A stretch of DNA of 47,188 bases from a bacterium (GCA_016124945.1 WGMT01000018.1:1-47188); one strand, 5' to 3'. Counted from the stretch's first letter, positions 16,176-26,831 are shown. The notes: a model not told the origin generated them from the letters alone. Made by a program: numbers and translations.

Positions 16176-16258
16176 GGGGATTAGGGGAGTGGGCGATTCG
16201 GGGATTTCAGATCGCCAACACGATCTGAAATCCCCTAATCGCCCACTCCCCCAATCTC
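16176..16258. repeat. Paired-arm short-word hairpin between lacI-type gene and kduD
   Basis: The left arm 16176-16214 and right arm 16221-16258 pair over about 36 bases with only a few mismatches (words GGGGATTAGGGGAGTGGGCG, closing with ATTTCAGATCG). The right arm overlaps the stop codon of the LacI-type gene. Twenty-six of 28 bases at 16218-16245 match 32979-33006 behind the PL22-like gene. It is followed within 30 bases by the kduD start. Confidence 0.8.
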
Positions 16259-17324
16259 ATCCTTTTCGCGGCGGCGCAGTGGACTCGCGGATCATCAGTG
16301 GACTTTCCAACAGCGTATAGCCCTCACTGGGCGTGGGATCGCGGCGGCGCATGGCGCGCAGGAGTTGTACGGCCATTCGGCCCATACGGTATTTGGGCTG
16401 TGCAATAGTGGTGAGCGGCGGGTTGGCATGGGCGGCCATGGCAATGTCGTCAAAGCCGATGACGGAAATGTCTTCAGGGACGCGTAGCCCCTGGTTGCGG
16501 ATGGCATGCAGCGCACCCAGCGCCATTAGATCGTTGTAGACGACCACTGCTGTCGGCGGGTTTTTATCGGCTGCGGCCAAAAGATTGCCCATCGCTTGAA
16601 AACCGCCTTCGCTGTTTGGGAAGCCCGGCACACAGAAGTTGGGTTTCAGTTCGATCCCTGCGTCCTTGAGCGCCCGTTGTACACCTAGCTGTTTGCTCTG
16701 CGAAGATTCCGAGATTGGTGGCCCTGAAAGGTAGGCAATCTCGGTGTGGCCAAGATTGAGCAAATATTGTGTGGCGCGGTACGTGGCGCGTTCGGCATCC
16801 ACCATCACACACGCAATGTCGCTATGCCGAATGCTGCGGTTCATCACCACCATAGGGATTTTACGCTTGCGCTGAAACGCTACCAGATCTTCCGAGGGGA
16901 GGCGAGAACCGAAAATGAGCACCCCCTCGATCTCCCAAGAAAGCAGACGTTCCAACACCCGTTCTTCGCGTTCAGGATCTTCCATCGTATCGAAAAGGAG
17001 CAGCGCCGCGCCGTCGCTGTCGATCTCTTCTTCGGCCCCACGCACAATCCTTGTGTAGAAAGGATTGAGGATGTCTGTCACCAACATGGCAACCACTTCG
17101 GCATGGGTAGGCAGGCCATTGTGGCGAGGGACATAACCTAAATTGCGAATTGCGTGTTCGACGCGAGATCGAGTGCGCTCACTCACCGGCGCTGTATTGT
17201 TCAACACACGAGACACCGTTGTGGCCGAAACCCCGGCTTGGCGGGCTACATCTTCAAGGCGTGGACCTTTTGCCTCGTCTGGATCAAGCGGCTTGCGATC
17301 CTCGGTAGATCGGTTGTCTATCAC
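16257..17324 (-). CDS. LacI family transcriptional regulator
   Basis: A GTG start at 17324 is chosen because AAGGAG lies six bases upstream, giving 355 residues, close to the family's usual 330-350. A longer ORF adds 89 residues unlike any LacI protein. The N-terminal helix-turn-helix ('LEDVARQAGVSATTVSRVLN', about 22-41, then 'GYVPRH') precedes a periplasmic-binding-protein-like sensor domain ('IAYLSGPP', 'VISVIGFDD'-type core, 'PPLTTIAQPKYRMG'). It probably represses kduD and perhaps the divergent ABC operon in response to a sugar-acid ligand. Confidence 0.9.
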   Translation of the reverse strand: MIDNRSTEDRKPLDPDEAKGPRLEDVARQAGVSATTVSRVLNNTAPVSERTRSRVEHAIRNLGYVPRHNGLPTHAEVVAMLVTDILNPFYTRIVRGAEEEIDSDGAALLLFDTMEDPEREERVLERLLSWEIEGVLIFGSRLPSEDLVAFQRKRKIPMVVMNRSIRHSDIACVMVDAERATYRATQYLLNLGHTEIAYLSGPPISESSQSKQLGVQRALKDAGIELKPNFCVPGFPNSEGGFQAMGNLLAAADKNPPTAVVVYNDLMALGALHAIRNQGLRVPEDISVIGFDDIAMAAHANPPLTTIAQPKYRMGRMAVQLLRAMRRRDPTPSEGYTLLESPLMIRESTAPPRKG

Positions 17325-17991
17325 AGCGATCTCCTTATTTTGAAACGACGACAATACCGCGACAATACCGCCACCAATGCCTGTCGTAACTGTCGTAACT
17401 GTCGTCGGCAATGATAAGCGAACTTGATCTTGTGGCTCGTCGAATGGGAAAAGGGGAAAGCCAAACTGTCTTGTTGTTTTTACCGGCCAGGCAATCGTTG
17501 TGTGGGTGAACCGGCCGATAAAAATGGGTGATTTGACAGAATGGGGATGAAAACTACTGAAAACCTTTTTGGAATATACCATTTCTTTCAATGGGTTGTC
17601 AATAGAGTCTTGACAGCCCTTGCAAGATAAGTTACACTTGCGCTAGCTGTATTCCCCTCATCCTCATACAGCGACTACCGTTCCAGTACCCGATCAGCAC
17701 TCTGATACAGCGCGATTCTCTGGTCGTCTTGTAATGTCTGCCCTTCGACACACGGACAAGACACGTAGTGGAGAGACCAACCCTTTAAACTCGGTTGATC
17801 ACTGCCCCCACCATCGGTTGCATTCTGCATCCGGTGAGGCAGTTTATCTACAAAGACAAATTCAATTCCCGACAACCCAATCTGTTGGAACGATTGTGCT
17901 GTGGCGAAGCTGAATTTGTCATACTTTCACCCTCGTTGTTGTCAGCTTAAATTTTCCAGCCTTTAGTCTCACTGAGAGAGGAGAAGCAAAC
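17325..17991. other. 667-base divergent regulatory region with long leader
   Basis: This region separates the LacI-type gene from the transporter operon. At 17345-17408 it has short-word repeats (CGACAATACC facing TGTCGTAACTGTCGTAAC), and it contains the predicted promoter at 17610-17638. Downstream of that promoter there is a leader of about 350 bases with a small hairpin (AGCTGTAT...ATACAGCG, 17645-17671) and a second ATACAGCG at 17706. A 66-codon minus-strand frame (17675-17875) has no support. No LacI operator can be assigned with confidence. Confidence 0.5.
17610..17638 (+). promoter_or_regulatory. Predicted promoter of the ABC transporter operon
   Basis: TTGACA (17610-17615) and TACACT (17633-17638) are 17 bases apart. 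The -35 element is half of a TGTCAA-7-TTGACA inverted repeat (17597-17615) that could bind a regulator. The transcript would have a leader of about 345 bases. Confidence 0.5.
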
Positions 17992-20025
17992 GTGCGATCA
18001 CTCAGCATTTTGCCCAAGTTGCGCTGGCCTGCTCTAATGGCAGCCCTGGTGTTGGGGCTCGTGTTGGCGGCCTGTGCGCCTGCGGCCCCCGCCGACACGC
18101 CTGCTGCCGGTGAACCGGCTGCGCCGGCAGCTTCGGAACCTGCCGCCCCAGCAGCCGACACTGCTCAGAAAGAAGCCCCTATGCTGGCCGAGAAAGTAGC
18201 GGCCGGCGAACTCCCCCCCCTCGAAGAACGTCTACCTACTAACCCAATGGTTGTCACCCCGGTGGAGAGCCTGGGGCAATATGGCGGCACCTGGCGCAGC
18301 GGTCTGCGTGGTGGTAACGACAATGCCTGGCTCACCCGCACCATTGCTTATGAGTATCTGGTGCGCTGGGATCCTGCGTGGTCTGAAGTTGTCCCCAATA
18401 TTGCCGAGTCCTTCGAGGCCAATGCCGACGCCACTGAATTTACCTTCAAACTGCGCGAAGGCATGAAGTGGTCGGATGGTCAACCTTACACGGCAGATGA
18501 CATTCTCTTCTGGTATGAGGACGTCCTGGTCGATCCTGAGTATTCGGCTACACATCCTGTCGGTGGTTGGATCCAGAGTGGTGGAGAACCTGTACGTGTA
18601 GAAAAGGTCGACGATTACACCGTTAAGTTCATCTTTGCGGCGCCGAACGGCCTCTTCTTGCAGCGTCTGGCCACACCAGATGGCTCTGGCCCCGTGGGGC
18701 TCCCCAAGCACTACTGCTCACAGTTCCATGCCAAGTACAACGACGATCTGGACGCGCTGATTGCTGAGAATCAGGCTACCGGTTGGGTGAACTTGTTTGA
18801 ACTCAAGTGTGGTGGCGTACCCGGCACGCCTTATGACTCTGCCTGGTACAACGCTGATCGCCCTGTCCTCTGGGCCTGGGACATCACCGTTCCTTACGGC
18901 GGTACTTCCACTCAGGTCGTTGCCGAACGCAACCCATATTACTTCAAAGTTGACACCGAAGGCCGTCAACTGCCCTACATCGACCGCTTCGTTGCTGAAA
19001 TCGGCGAAGATGTACAGGTGCTGGTGCTGCGCGCCCTCAATGGTGAAATCGACATGCAGGATCGCCACATTGCCGGCCTGGAGAACAAGGCCGTCTTCGC
19101 CGACAATGCCGAAGCCGGCGAATATGGATTCTTCGACACCATCCCGTCGAGCATGAACGGCGTGGCGATTGCGCTCAACCTCACCCACAAAGATCCAGTA
19201 AAGCGTGAGATCTACCAGAACAAAGATTTCCGTGTTGCGCTCTCCCACGCCATCAACCGGCAGGAGATCATCGACGTGGTCTTCGTGGGTCAGGGTGAAC
19301 CCTACCAATTGGCCCCGCGCCCTACTTCTCCTTTCTACAATGAGCAACTGGCCAAGCAGTACACTGAATACGACCTGGATCTGGCCAACGAGATTCTCGA
19401 CGGTCTCTTCCCCGAGAAGAACTCCGCCGGCTTCCGCCTAGGACCGGACGGTAACCCCATCTTGGTCGACGTTCAGGTGACCAGTGTCAATGTCAGCCAG
19501 ATTGACACCATGGAATTGGTGAAGGGCTACTGGGAAACTGTTGGCATCCAGACCAACGTCAATTCCATTGACCGTTCGCTCTTCTACACCCGCAAAGACG
19601 GCAACGAGCACGACGCCGCCGTTTGGGGTGGTGACGGCGGTCTCGATGTTGTCCTCGAGCCGCGCTGGTACTTCCCCTACAGTGGCGAATCACTCTTCGC
19701 CCAAGCCTGGGTGACGTACTACAACAATCCCTCTGGTCAGGGTGCGTTGACAGCGCCGGAAGAACCGCCTGCTGCCACACAGGCGCAGATGGATCTCTAC
19801 GATCAGATCAAGGCCAGTGGTAGTGCAGAGCAACAGGCCGAGTTGATGGCCGAACTGCTCCAAATTGCAGCCGATGAATTCTATGCCATTGGCATCGTAT
19901 TGCCAGCGCCCGGTTACGGCATTGTAAAGAACAACTTCCACAATGTACTTTCGCCAATGCCTGGTTCCTGGCTCTACCCGCATCCCGGCCCCACCAATCC
20001 TGAGCAGTACTGGATTTCGGAGTAA
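17992..20025 (+). CDS. Opp/Dpp-type ABC transporter substrate-binding lipoprotein (1)
   Basis: A 677-residue member of the SBP_bac_5 family. The GTG start at 17992 follows GAGAGGAGAAG. The signal peptide ends in lipobox 'LAAC' with C28, followed by an Ala/Pro/Glu linker and the segment '[11 protein letters not shown]' typical of a large Chloroflexota subfamily. The binding core carries '[25 protein letters not shown]' and '[14 protein letters not shown]'. It captures the ligand outside the cell for the permeases encoded downstream. Family members bind peptides, nickel complexes or oligosaccharides. With kduD and a PL22-like enzyme nearby, plant oligosaccharides are the best guess. Confidence 0.9.
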   Translation: MRSLSILPKLRWPALMAALVLGLVLAACAPAAPADTPAAGEPAAPAASEPAAPAADTAQKEAPMLAEKVAAGELPPLEERLPTNPMVVTPVESLGQYGGTWRSGLRGGNDNAWLTRTIAYEYLVRWDPAWSEVVPNIAESFEANADATEFTFKLREGMKWSDGQPYTADDILFWYEDVLVDPEYSATHPVGGWIQSGGEPVRVEKVDDYTVKFIFAAPNGLFLQRLATPDGSGPVGLPKHYCSQFHAKYNDDLDALIAENQATGWVNLFELKCGGVPGTPYDSAWYNADRPVLWAWDITVPYGGTSTQVVAERNPYYFKVDTEGRQLPYIDRFVAEIGEDVQVLVLRALNGEIDMQDRHIAGLENKAVFADNAEAGEYGFFDTIPSSMNGVAIALNLTHKDPVKREIYQNKDFRVALSHAINRQEIIDVVFVGQGEPYQLAPRPTSPFYNEQLAKQYTEYDLDLANEILDGLFPEKNSAGFRLGPDGNPILVDVQVTSVNVSQIDTMELVKGYWETVGIQTNVNSIDRSLFYTRKDGNEHDAAVWGGDGGLDVVLEPRWYFPYSGESLFAQAWVTYYNNPSGQGALTAPEEPPAATQAQMDLYDQIKASGSAEQQAELMAELLQIAADEFYAIGIVLPAPGYGIVKNNFHNVLSPMPGSWLYPHPGPTNPEQYWISE

Positions 20026-20033
20026 GTTTTAAA

Positions 20034-20065
20034 ATGGGCTTGCCTGTGCTCGCAGGCAAGCCCAT
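20034..20065 (+). terminator. Intra-operon hairpin between the first two substrate-binding genes
   Basis: ATGGGCTTGCCTG (20034-20046) and CAGGCAAGCCCAT (20053-20065) form a perfect 13-base stem with a six-base loop. There is no T tract. The position between a highly needed binding-protein gene and the rest of the operon suggests partial termination or mRNA stabilisation. Confidence 0.65.
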
Positions 20066-20109
20066 CTCTAGATGTAGCATTTCTGCCAATGCCACAAGGA
20101 GGTGACTAA

Positions 20110-22119
20110 GTGAAAGGTCTACATCGAATAGGTTCGCTGTACCGAATACTTGCTTTATTGCTGCTGTTTAGTCTTGTCATTACTGCCTGTGCGCCTGCTG
20201 CCACCCCATCTGAACCCACTGCAGCCGAACCCGCCGCTCCTGCTGCATCCGAAGCAACTGTCCCTGACGGTGGCTCAGCCAACGAAGCCCCAATGCTGGC
20301 CGAAATGGTAGCTGTCGGCGAACTCCCACCACTTGAAGAACGCCTGCCTGCCAATCCGCTGGTGATCGAGCCCATTGACTCCATCGGTCAATATGGTGGC
20401 ACCATGCGTCACCCGCTGGTCGGCTCCTGGGCCTCGCGCTTCTACTCAATGATGGGCGCCGAAAATCTGGTGACATGGACCCCCAATTGGGATGATGTGA
20501 TTCCCAACGTTGCAGAATCGTGGGACGTGAGCGACGATTCCACAGAGTTCACTTTCTATCTGCGCGAAGGAATGAAGTGGTCTGACGGCGAAGACTTCAA
20601 TGCCGACGACATCATGTTCTGGTACAACGATGTCGTGCTCAACGAAGAACTGACTGTGGCGCAGCCCAGTTGGCTCACCGTCGGCGGAGAATTCGTGCAA
20701 CTCGAAATGATTGATGATTACACCATTAAATTCACCTTTGCCGCGCCCTACGGTCTCTTCTTGCAGCGCCTTGCCACACCCGACGGCTCTGTAATGATCG
20801 AGTACCCCGAGCACTACATGAAGCAGTTCCACGCCGCTTACAACACCGAGACGTTGGATCAAATGGTCGCCGATTCCGGCCAACCAAGCTGGACGGAACT
20901 CTTCAAGTCGAAGATCGGCCCACGCGACGCAGGCAACGCGTGGACAAACCCGGATCTGCCCGTCATCTATGCGTGGCACATCACAGAACCGGCCGGCGGT
21001 AGTGTCACCCGCGCCGTTACCGAGCGCAACCCCTACTATTGGAAGGTCGACACCGAAGGCAATCAACTGCCCTATATCGACCGCATCGAGTGGGAATTCC
21101 TTGGGGATCCCCAGGTGCTTTTGCTGCGCACGCTGAACGGCGAAGTGGAATTTATGAACTACTACGCCAACTCGCTACAGAATAAGGCCGTCTTCTTCGA
21201 CAACATGGAACAGGGCGATTACAGCTTCTTCGACCAGATTCGCGATACGGCCAACACGCTCATGCTGCATCTCAACATGAACACAAAGGACGAAGCCCTG
21301 CGCGAAGTCTTCCAGAACAAAGACTTCCGCGTCGCCCTTTCCCACGCCATCGACCGCCAGGAGATCATCGACGTGGTCTTCGTAGGCCAGGGTATCCCCT
21401 TCCAGGGCGCGCCCAAGCCTACAAGCGCCTTTTACAACGAGGAACTGGCTACACAATACACTGAGTATGACGTAGCGCTGGCCAACGAAATCCTCGACGG
21501 CCTCTATCCTGATAAGAACGCCGACGGTATCCGATTACTGCCCAACGGTGATCCTATCAGCTTCGAGATGCTGGTGGACGGCACACGCTTCCCCGACTGG
21601 GTGAATGTGTTGGAACTGGTGGAGATCTACTGGGGCGAAATCGGCATCGACATGAACATCGGCGCCATTAGCGGTGAATTGCTCACCGAGCGCCGTGAGG
21701 CCAACGATTACGACGCCACCGCCAACTTCAGCGACGGTGGCCTGGCCACGATTCTCAATGTTGGGCCTTTCCTGATGCCCGCAGGAGCCGGCAGCACCTT
21801 TGCCCCAGCCTGGGGTGCATGGTACGATTTGGGCGCAGGCACCATCGAGCCCCAGGAACCCCCAGACGACGTGAAGCGCCAGATGGAACTCTACGAACAG
21901 GTCAAGGCCACAGCCGATCCAGATGTGCAGACCGAGTTGATGAACGAGATCATCGATATCGCCATCGATCGCTTCTGGGCCATCGGCATCAGCCTGGACA
22001 CAGGTCAATACGGTGTAGTGAAGAACAACTTTCACAACGTGCCCCTGGCCATGCCCGAATCGTGGAACTATCCGGATCCCTTCCCCACCAATCCGTCTAC
22101 CTACTGGATCGAACAGTAG
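20110..22119 (+). CDS. Opp/Dpp-type ABC transporter substrate-binding lipoprotein (2)
   Basis: A 669-residue paralogue of the preceding gene. The GTG start at 20110 lies four bases after a full-length AAGGAGGTGA ribosome site (20096-20105). Lipobox 'ITAC' has C27. It shares '[11 protein letters not shown]', '[13 protein letters not shown]' and '[14 protein letters not shown]' with copy 1 but differs strongly in residues 550-600, where ligand contacts may lie. Two adjacent binding proteins for one transporter imply a widened or tuned substrate range. Confidence 0.9.
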   Translation: MKGLHRIGSLYRILALLLLFSLVITACAPAATPSEPTAAEPAAPAASEATVPDGGSANEAPMLAEMVAVGELPPLEERLPANPLVIEPIDSIGQYGGTMRHPLVGSWASRFYSMMGAENLVTWTPNWDDVIPNVAESWDVSDDSTEFTFYLREGMKWSDGEDFNADDIMFWYNDVVLNEELTVAQPSWLTVGGEFVQLEMIDDYTIKFTFAAPYGLFLQRLATPDGSVMIEYPEHYMKQFHAAYNTETLDQMVADSGQPSWTELFKSKIGPRDAGNAWTNPDLPVIYAWHITEPAGGSVTRAVTERNPYYWKVDTEGNQLPYIDRIEWEFLGDPQVLLLRTLNGEVEFMNYYANSLQNKAVFFDNMEQGDYSFFDQIRDTANTLMLHLNMNTKDEALREVFQNKDFRVALSHAIDRQEIIDVVFVGQGIPFQGAPKPTSAFYNEELATQYTEYDVALANEILDGLYPDKNADGIRLLPNGDPISFEMLVDGTRFPDWVNVLELVEIYWGEIGIDMNIGAISGELLTERREANDYDATANFSDGGLATILNVGPFLMPAGAGSTFAPAWGAWYDLGAGTIEPQEPPDDVKRQMELYEQVKATADPDVQTELMNEIIDIAIDRFWAIGISLDTGQYGVVKNNFHNVPLAMPESWNYPDPFPTNPSTYWIEQ

Positions 22120-22167
22120 CGGAGACAGCCTGCTGACGGCATAGACCCGGCACAGGATCTGCTGCAC

Positions 22168-22202
22168 CGGCTGGGCATCGTCCACTAGGCGATGCCCAGC
22201 CG
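22168..22202 (+). terminator. Intra-operon hairpin before the permease genes
   Basis: CGGCTGGGCATCG (22168-22180) and CGATGCCCAGCCG (22190-22202) form a perfect 13-base stem with a nine-base loop, about 90 bases before the permease start. It probably reduces read-through from the binding-protein genes into the membrane-component genes. Confidence 0.65.
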
Positions 22203-22290
22203 CTAAATCTAGCAGTGTGTAGAAAAAATGTTTTCAGACCGACATAAAAAACTTTGATTTTGTTCCGTTCTGACGTTTTGGGAGGCTTGC

Positions 22291-23280
22291 ATGCTTCAGT
22301 TCATCATTCGGCGTGTTTTCTACATGATCCCCACGCTATTTGCGATCTCCATTGTTTCGTTCATTATCATTCAGTTGCCGCCAGGTGATTACCTTACTTC
22401 GTTGGTGGCGACAATGGCTGCAACGGGCGAAACGGTGGATCGGGCGCAATTGGTGGCGCTTGAACAGCGCTACGGTCTAGGACAGCCCGTCTACGTACAG
22501 TATTGGAAGTGGATCTCCGGCATCCTGCTGCGCGGCGATTTCGGCCAATCGTTCGAGTGGAATCAGCCCGTCAACAGTCTGATCTGGGGTCGGCTGGCAC
22601 TCACCTTCATCCTTTCGCTGACGACCTTGCTCTTTACCTGGATCGTCGCCTTCCCCATTGGTATCTACTCAGCGGTGCGCCAATACTCGGCGGGAGACTA
22701 CCTCTTCACTGTGATCGGTTACGTGGGGTTGGCGATCCCCAACTTCTTGTTGGCGTTGGTGCTCATGTATATCGCCTTCAAGTACTTTAACCAGAGCGTT
22801 GGGGGGCTCTTCTCCCCAGAGTACGTAGACGCACCCTGGTCCTTCGGTAAAGTGATGGACATGTTTGCCCACCTCTGGATCCCGGTGGTGATCATCGGCA
22901 CAGCGGGCACGGCTGGCTTGATCCGCATCATGCGCGCCAATCTGCTCGACGAATTGCACAAGCCCTACGTGGTGACAGCTCGCGCCAAAGGAATGTCCGA
23001 GCGTCGCCTGCTCCTTAAGTATCCGGTACGTGTGGCACTCAACCCCTTTGTCAGCACCGTTGGGTGGACGTTGCCGGTGCTGGTTTCCGGCGCGGCGATT
23101 GTCTCCATCGTCCTCAGTCTACCTACTACCGGCCCGCTCCTGTTGCGGGCGCTCATGTCGCAGGACATGTACCTGGCGGGCAGTTTCATCATGTTGCTTA
23201 GCACCTTAACCGTCATCGGCACGCTGATCTCGGACATCCTGCTTGCCTGGCTCGATCCGCGCATTCGGTTTACTCAGTAA
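22291..23280 (+). CDS. ABC transporter permease, DppB/OppB type
   Basis: A 329-residue inner-membrane protein of the BPD_transp_1 family with about six hydrophobic segments. It starts 'MLQFIIRRVFYMIPTLFAISIVSFIIIQLPPGD', the hallmark of OppB/DppB N-termini. The ATPase-contact (EAA-like) loop is 'TARAKGMSERRLLLKYPVRVALNP' around 230-253. The ribosome site GGGAGG precedes ATG 22291. It forms a heterodimer with the permease encoded ten bases downstream. Confidence 0.92.
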   Translation: MLQFIIRRVFYMIPTLFAISIVSFIIIQLPPGDYLTSLVATMAATGETVDRAQLVALEQRYGLGQPVYVQYWKWISGILLRGDFGQSFEWNQPVNSLIWGRLALTFILSLTTLLFTWIVAFPIGIYSAVRQYSAGDYLFTVIGYVGLAIPNFLLALVLMYIAFKYFNQSVGGLFSPEYVDAPWSFGKVMDMFAHLWIPVVIIGTAGTAGLIRIMRANLLDELHKPYVVTARAKGMSERRLLLKYPVRVALNPFVSTVGWTLPVLVSGAAIVSIVLSLPTTGPLLLRALMSQDMYLAGSFIMLLSTLTVIGTLISDILLAWLDPRIRFTQ

Positions 23281-23292
23281 AGGGGAGTATTG

Positions 23293-24501
23293 ATGGCTAC
23301 AGAAGTTCGACCCGTTACCCGCGACCGCAAACAGCCGGAAGCGCCCATCGAACCGGCGTCCGAGCCTATTGAGTCGCAAGATTCTCAGTCAAATATTTAC
23401 GTTGCTTCGCAGGGGACGTTGATCTGGCGTAAATTCCGCAAACATAAGCTGGCGATGTTCGGCGGTGTGGTGACGATCTTGATCTACCTTGTCGCCCTCT
23501 TTGCCGAATTCCTTGCGCCATTTTCGCCTCAGGCATTCGCCGCCAACTACACCTACGCACCGCCGCAGCCAATCGGCCTCTTTGTGCAGACGGAATCGGG
23601 CCGTGAATTCTTGCCCCACGTCAAGGGCTATACGGTTGAAATTGATTCAGTGGCGTTGCGCCGTACCTTCGTCGTTGATGAATCTCAGATTATCCCAATA
23701 AGCTTATTCGCCAAGGGCACGCCCTACAGATTGTGGGGACTCATCCCCATGGATCGTCACCTGATCGCACCGACTGAATTCGACGGTGATCCCACGCGTA
23801 TCGTGACGCCCATGTACCTAATGGGTGCCGACCGTCTGGGCCGTGACGTGCTCAGCCGTATGATCTACGGCACCCGTATCTCCATGTCCATCGGTCTGGT
23901 CGGTGTGGCGGTGAGCTTCCTGCTCGGCATTGCGCTTGGCGGCCTGTCGGGGTACTACGGCGGCACCTGGGACAATATCATCCAGCGTGTGATTGAGTTC
24001 CTGCGCTCAATCCCCGAAATCCCGTTGTGGATGGGCCTGGCAGCGGCGTTGCCGTCGACCTGGTCACCGTTACGTATCTACTTTGGCATTACCATCATCT
24101 TGTCGCTCATCGGGTGGACGGGCCTGGCGCGCGTCGTGCGCGGTCGTTTCCTCTCGCTGCGCACCGAAGACTTCGTCATGTCCGCCCGCCTAGACGGGAA
24201 CAGCGAGTGGCGCACGATCTGGGTACACATGGTGCCTTCGTTCTTTAGCCACATTATTGCCTCACTTACTCTCTCTATCCCCGGTATGATTCTGGCCGAG
24301 ACGGCGCTCAGTTTCCTTGGCCTGGGGCTGCGCCCGCCGGTGGTGAGTTGGGGGGTGTTGTTGCAAGAAGCACAGAATATCCGCTCTGTCGCCACCGCAC
24401 CCTGGCTGCTCTGGCCCGGCCTGGCTGTTGTCACCGCCGTGCTGGCGTTGAACTTCCTGGGTGACGGCCTGCGCGACGCCGCGGATCCGTACGGACGGTA
24501 A
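23293..24501 (+). CDS. ABC transporter permease, DppC/OppC type
   Basis: The ATG at 23293 (a TTG one codon earlier is also possible) follows AGGGGAG and gives 402 residues. This is longer than the usual 280-310 because of an extracytoplasmic insertion of about 90 residues after the first membrane segment (about 80-170, from 'APFSPQAFAANYTYAPPQPIG'). Large insertions there occur in some OppC-like permeases. 'GADRLGRDVLSRMIYGTRISM' and the EAA-like loop 'VMSARLDGNSEWRTIWVHMVP' identify the family. The stop sits two bases before a hairpin arm at 24504. Confidence 0.9.
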   Translation: MATEVRPVTRDRKQPEAPIEPASEPIESQDSQSNIYVASQGTLIWRKFRKHKLAMFGGVVTILIYLVALFAEFLAPFSPQAFAANYTYAPPQPIGLFVQTESGREFLPHVKGYTVEIDSVALRRTFVVDESQIIPISLFAKGTPYRLWGLIPMDRHLIAPTEFDGDPTRIVTPMYLMGADRLGRDVLSRMIYGTRISMSIGLVGVAVSFLLGIALGGLSGYYGGTWDNIIQRVIEFLRSIPEIPLWMGLAAALPSTWSPLRIYFGITIILSLIGWTGLARVVRGRFLSLRTEDFVMSARLDGNSEWRTIWVHMVPSFFSHIIASLTLSIPGMILAETALSFLGLGLRPPVVSWGVLLQEAQNIRSVATAPWLLWPGLAVVTAVLALNFLGDGLRDAADPYGR

Positions 24502-24503
24502 GA

Positions 24504-24644
24504 AGTGATAGGTGATTAGTGATAGGTGATTAGGCCTTGAAATGTGCGTGCGAGCCCGCACCCCGTCTGTTTGAAAAGGCCGTTTCTCTCCTATTCGCAT
24601 CCTCATGGACAGACCTAGTCACCTATCACTTATCACCTATCACT
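24504..24644. repeat. Paired-arm heptamer hairpin inside the transporter operon
   Basis: The left arm (24504-24536) is almost perfectly heptameric: AGTGATA GGTGATT AGTGATA GGTGATT AGG. The right arm (24612-24644) is complementary over 33 bases with three or four mismatches. About 75 bases of loop separate them, with GCGTGCGAGCCCGC pairing inside. The left arm starts two bases after the permease stop, and the right arm ends 16 bases before the ATPase ATG. Confidence 0.8.
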
Positions 24645-24660
24645 CAAATAGGATGAAGCA

Positions 24661-25737
24661 ATGACCCAAAAACATGATCCTTTGATTCAAGTCAAAGGTT
24701 TGAAAACCCACTTTTTCACCGATGACGGTATTGTACGTGCAGTGGACGGGGTGAGCTTCGACATTGAACGAGGCAAGATCCTCTGCGTGGTGGGCGAGAG
24801 CGGCTGCGGCAAAAGTATCACTGCCCGTTCGATTCTCCAGATTGTGGATTACCCGGGCCGTGTGGTGGAAGGCGAAATCCTCTTTCACCAACGCACCGCT
24901 CAAGGGAACGGCACCAGCCACGCTGAACAGATTATTGATCTGGCGAAGTTGGATCCCCGCGGCGAGCAGATCCGCGACATCCGCGGCAAAGACATCTCGA
25001 TGATCTTCCAGGAGCCGATGACGTCGCTTAGCCCAATCCATACCATCGGCGATCAGATCACCGAAGCGATCCTGCTGCATATGTCCATCACCAAACAGGA
25101 AGCGCGTGAGCGGGCCATCGAACTCTTGCGCCGTGTGGGCATTCCTAAACCCGCCGACCGTATCGACAATTACACCTTCCAGTTGAGCGGTGGTATGCGT
25201 CAGCGCACCATGATCGCCATGGCGCTAAGCTGTAACCCAAGCCTGCTCATTGCCGACGAGCCTACGACTGCGCTTGACGTAACGACCCAGGCACAGATCC
25301 TGGATCTGATGCTGGAACTCAAAGAAGAATTCGGCATGAGCATTATGTTCATCACCCACGATCTGGGTGTGGTGGCCGAAATGGCCGACGACGTGGTGGT
25401 GATGTACCTGGGGACAGTGGCCGAAAAAGGCACTGTCGACGAGATCTTCCACGATCCCAAACATCCCTACACCCAGGCGCTGCTCCGGTCGATCCCCAAA
25501 CTGGGGCTGCGGGCGGCAGGCAAGCGTCTCAACTCGATCCGCGGTATGGTCCCCGATCCCTACAACCGACCCGACGGCTGCCCCTACCACACCCGCTGTG
25601 ATCAGTTTATGGCAGGGTTGTGTGATCGGATTACGCCGCCGCCGATTATGTTGGAAAACGACCGTCAGGTTCGTTGTCTACTCTATGGCGGCGCCGAAGG
25701 AGCACAGGCGACGCCACAAGCCGAGGTAGCCAAATGA
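24661..25737 (+). CDS. ABC transporter ATP-binding protein, DppD/OppD type
   Basis: A 358-residue ATPase: Walker A GESGCGKS at 45-52, signature LSGGMRQR at 175-182, Walker B LLIADEPT at 195-202. A C-terminal oligopeptide-family extension carries the Cys-rich '[10 protein letters not shown]' motif, often an iron-sulfur site in this subfamily. It drives transport together with the next gene, whose start overlaps its stop (ATGA at 25734-25737). Confidence 0.93.
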   Translation: MTQKHDPLIQVKGLKTHFFTDDGIVRAVDGVSFDIERGKILCVVGESGCGKSITARSILQIVDYPGRVVEGEILFHQRTAQGNGTSHAEQIIDLAKLDPRGEQIRDIRGKDISMIFQEPMTSLSPIHTIGDQITEAILLHMSITKQEARERAIELLRRVGIPKPADRIDNYTFQLSGGMRQRTMIAMALSCNPSLLIADEPTTALDVTTQAQILDLMLELKEEFGMSIMFITHDLGVVAEMADDVVVMYLGTVAEKGTVDEIFHDPKHPYTQALLRSIPKLGLRAAGKRLNSIRGMVPDPYNRPDGCPYHTRCDQFMAGLCDRITPPPIMLENDRQVRCLLYGGAEGAQATPQAEVAK

Positions 25738-26831
25738 GTGTGATGCAAACGAATGGTAAAGTCCACGCACAAGAGGCTGGATCGCTTCACAACATGCGCA
25801 GCGATGCCCTCTTGCAGGTACAGAATTTAAAGATGCATTTCCCGATCCGCCGCGGTGTTTTTCGGCGTGTGGTAGGTCATGTCAAGGCAGTCGACGGCGT
25901 CAATCTCTTCATCCGTCCTGGCGAAACGCTGGGTTTGGTGGGCGAAAGCGGCTGCGGCAAGACGACGACGGGACGCTGCATCATCCGCGCTTACAAACCT
26001 ACATCGGGGAAAATTCTTTACCGAAACGACGACAACAGCGTCGTCGATCTGGCACCTATGGGTGGCCAGGATCTGAAGCACTATCACCGCGAGATTCGGA
26101 TGATCTTCCAGGATCCCTACTCGTCGCTCAACCCTCGTATGCCGGTGATGGATCTGGTGGGCGAACCGCTCAAGGTCAATAACATCGCCCGTGGCAAAGA
26201 GCTGGAAGATCGAGTGGCCCAGTTGCTGCGTCGTGTCGGCCTGCGCCCTGAGTACATGAAGCGCTACCCCCACGCCTTTAGCGGCGGCGAACGCCAGCGC
26301 ATCGGTATTGCCCGCTCGCTGGCATTGGACCCGCGGCTGGTGCTCTGTGATGAAGCCGTCTCTGCGTTGGATGTGTCGGTGCGCGCGCAGATCCTCAATC
26401 TGCTGGAGGATCTACAGCAAGAGTTCCACCTTACCTACCTCTTCATCGCCCACGATCTGAGTGTGGTGGAGTATATCTGCGACCGGGTGGCGGTAATGTA
26501 CGTGGGCCAGTTGGTGGAACTGGCCAGCACCGATGAACTCTTCGCCCAGCCGTTGCATCCTTACACCGAGGCGCTGCTTTCGGCCGTGCCACAGCCTGAT
26601 CCGCGGGTTCGGGAGAGCAAACAGCGTATCGTCCTCGAAGGGGATGTGCCTGATCCGTCCAATCCGCCCAGCGGTTGCTACTTTCACCCGCGCTGCCGCT
26701 ACAGCGACGGCAAGACATGTGTCAACGTAACGCCGGAACTGCGTGAAGTGCATTCCAACCGTTTTGTTTCCTGCCACTACGCGGAGACACTCAACCTGCG
26801 CGGCGTGGTGTTGCCTGGGGTTGTGGCCTGA
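25734..26831 (+). CDS. ABC transporter ATP-binding protein, DppF/OppF type
   Basis: The start at 25734 overlaps the preceding stop by four bases; an in-frame start at 25674 lies inside the upstream gene. The 365-residue product has Walker A GESGCGKT at 70-77, signature FSGGERQR at 182-189 and Walker B '[12 protein letters not shown]' near 202, with Ala in place of the usual Pro after DE. The C-terminal extension has the family motif '[10 protein letters not shown]'. It is the second nucleotide-binding subunit of the transporter. Confidence 0.92.
   Translation: MSVMQTNGKVHAQEAGSLHNMRSDALLQVQNLKMHFPIRRGVFRRVVGHVKAVDGVNLFIRPGETLGLVGESGCGKTTTGRCIIRAYKPTSGKILYRNDDNSVVDLAPMGGQDLKHYHREIRMIFQDPYSSLNPRMPVMDLVGEPLKVNNIARGKELEDRVAQLLRRVGLRPEYMKRYPHAFSGGERQRIGIARSLALDPRLVLCDEAVSALDVSVRAQILNLLEDLQQEFHLTYLFIAHDLSVVEYICDRVAVMYVGQLVELASTDELFAQPLHPYTEALLSAVPQPDPRVRESKQRIVLEGDVPDPSNPPSGCYFHPRCRYSDGKTCVNVTPELREVHSNRFVSCHYAETLNLRGVVLPGVVA

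Noticed and set aside
17675..17875. 66-codon minus-strand frame in the transporter leader
   Set aside because: There is no ribosome site or homology impression, and it overlaps the leader on the opposite strand.
17960..17990. TPP riboswitch suggested by CTGAGA-like bases before the first binding-protein gene
   Set aside because: Only the short CACTGAGAG string fits; the other conserved TPP elements are missing. The GAGAGGAG is best explained as the ribosome site.
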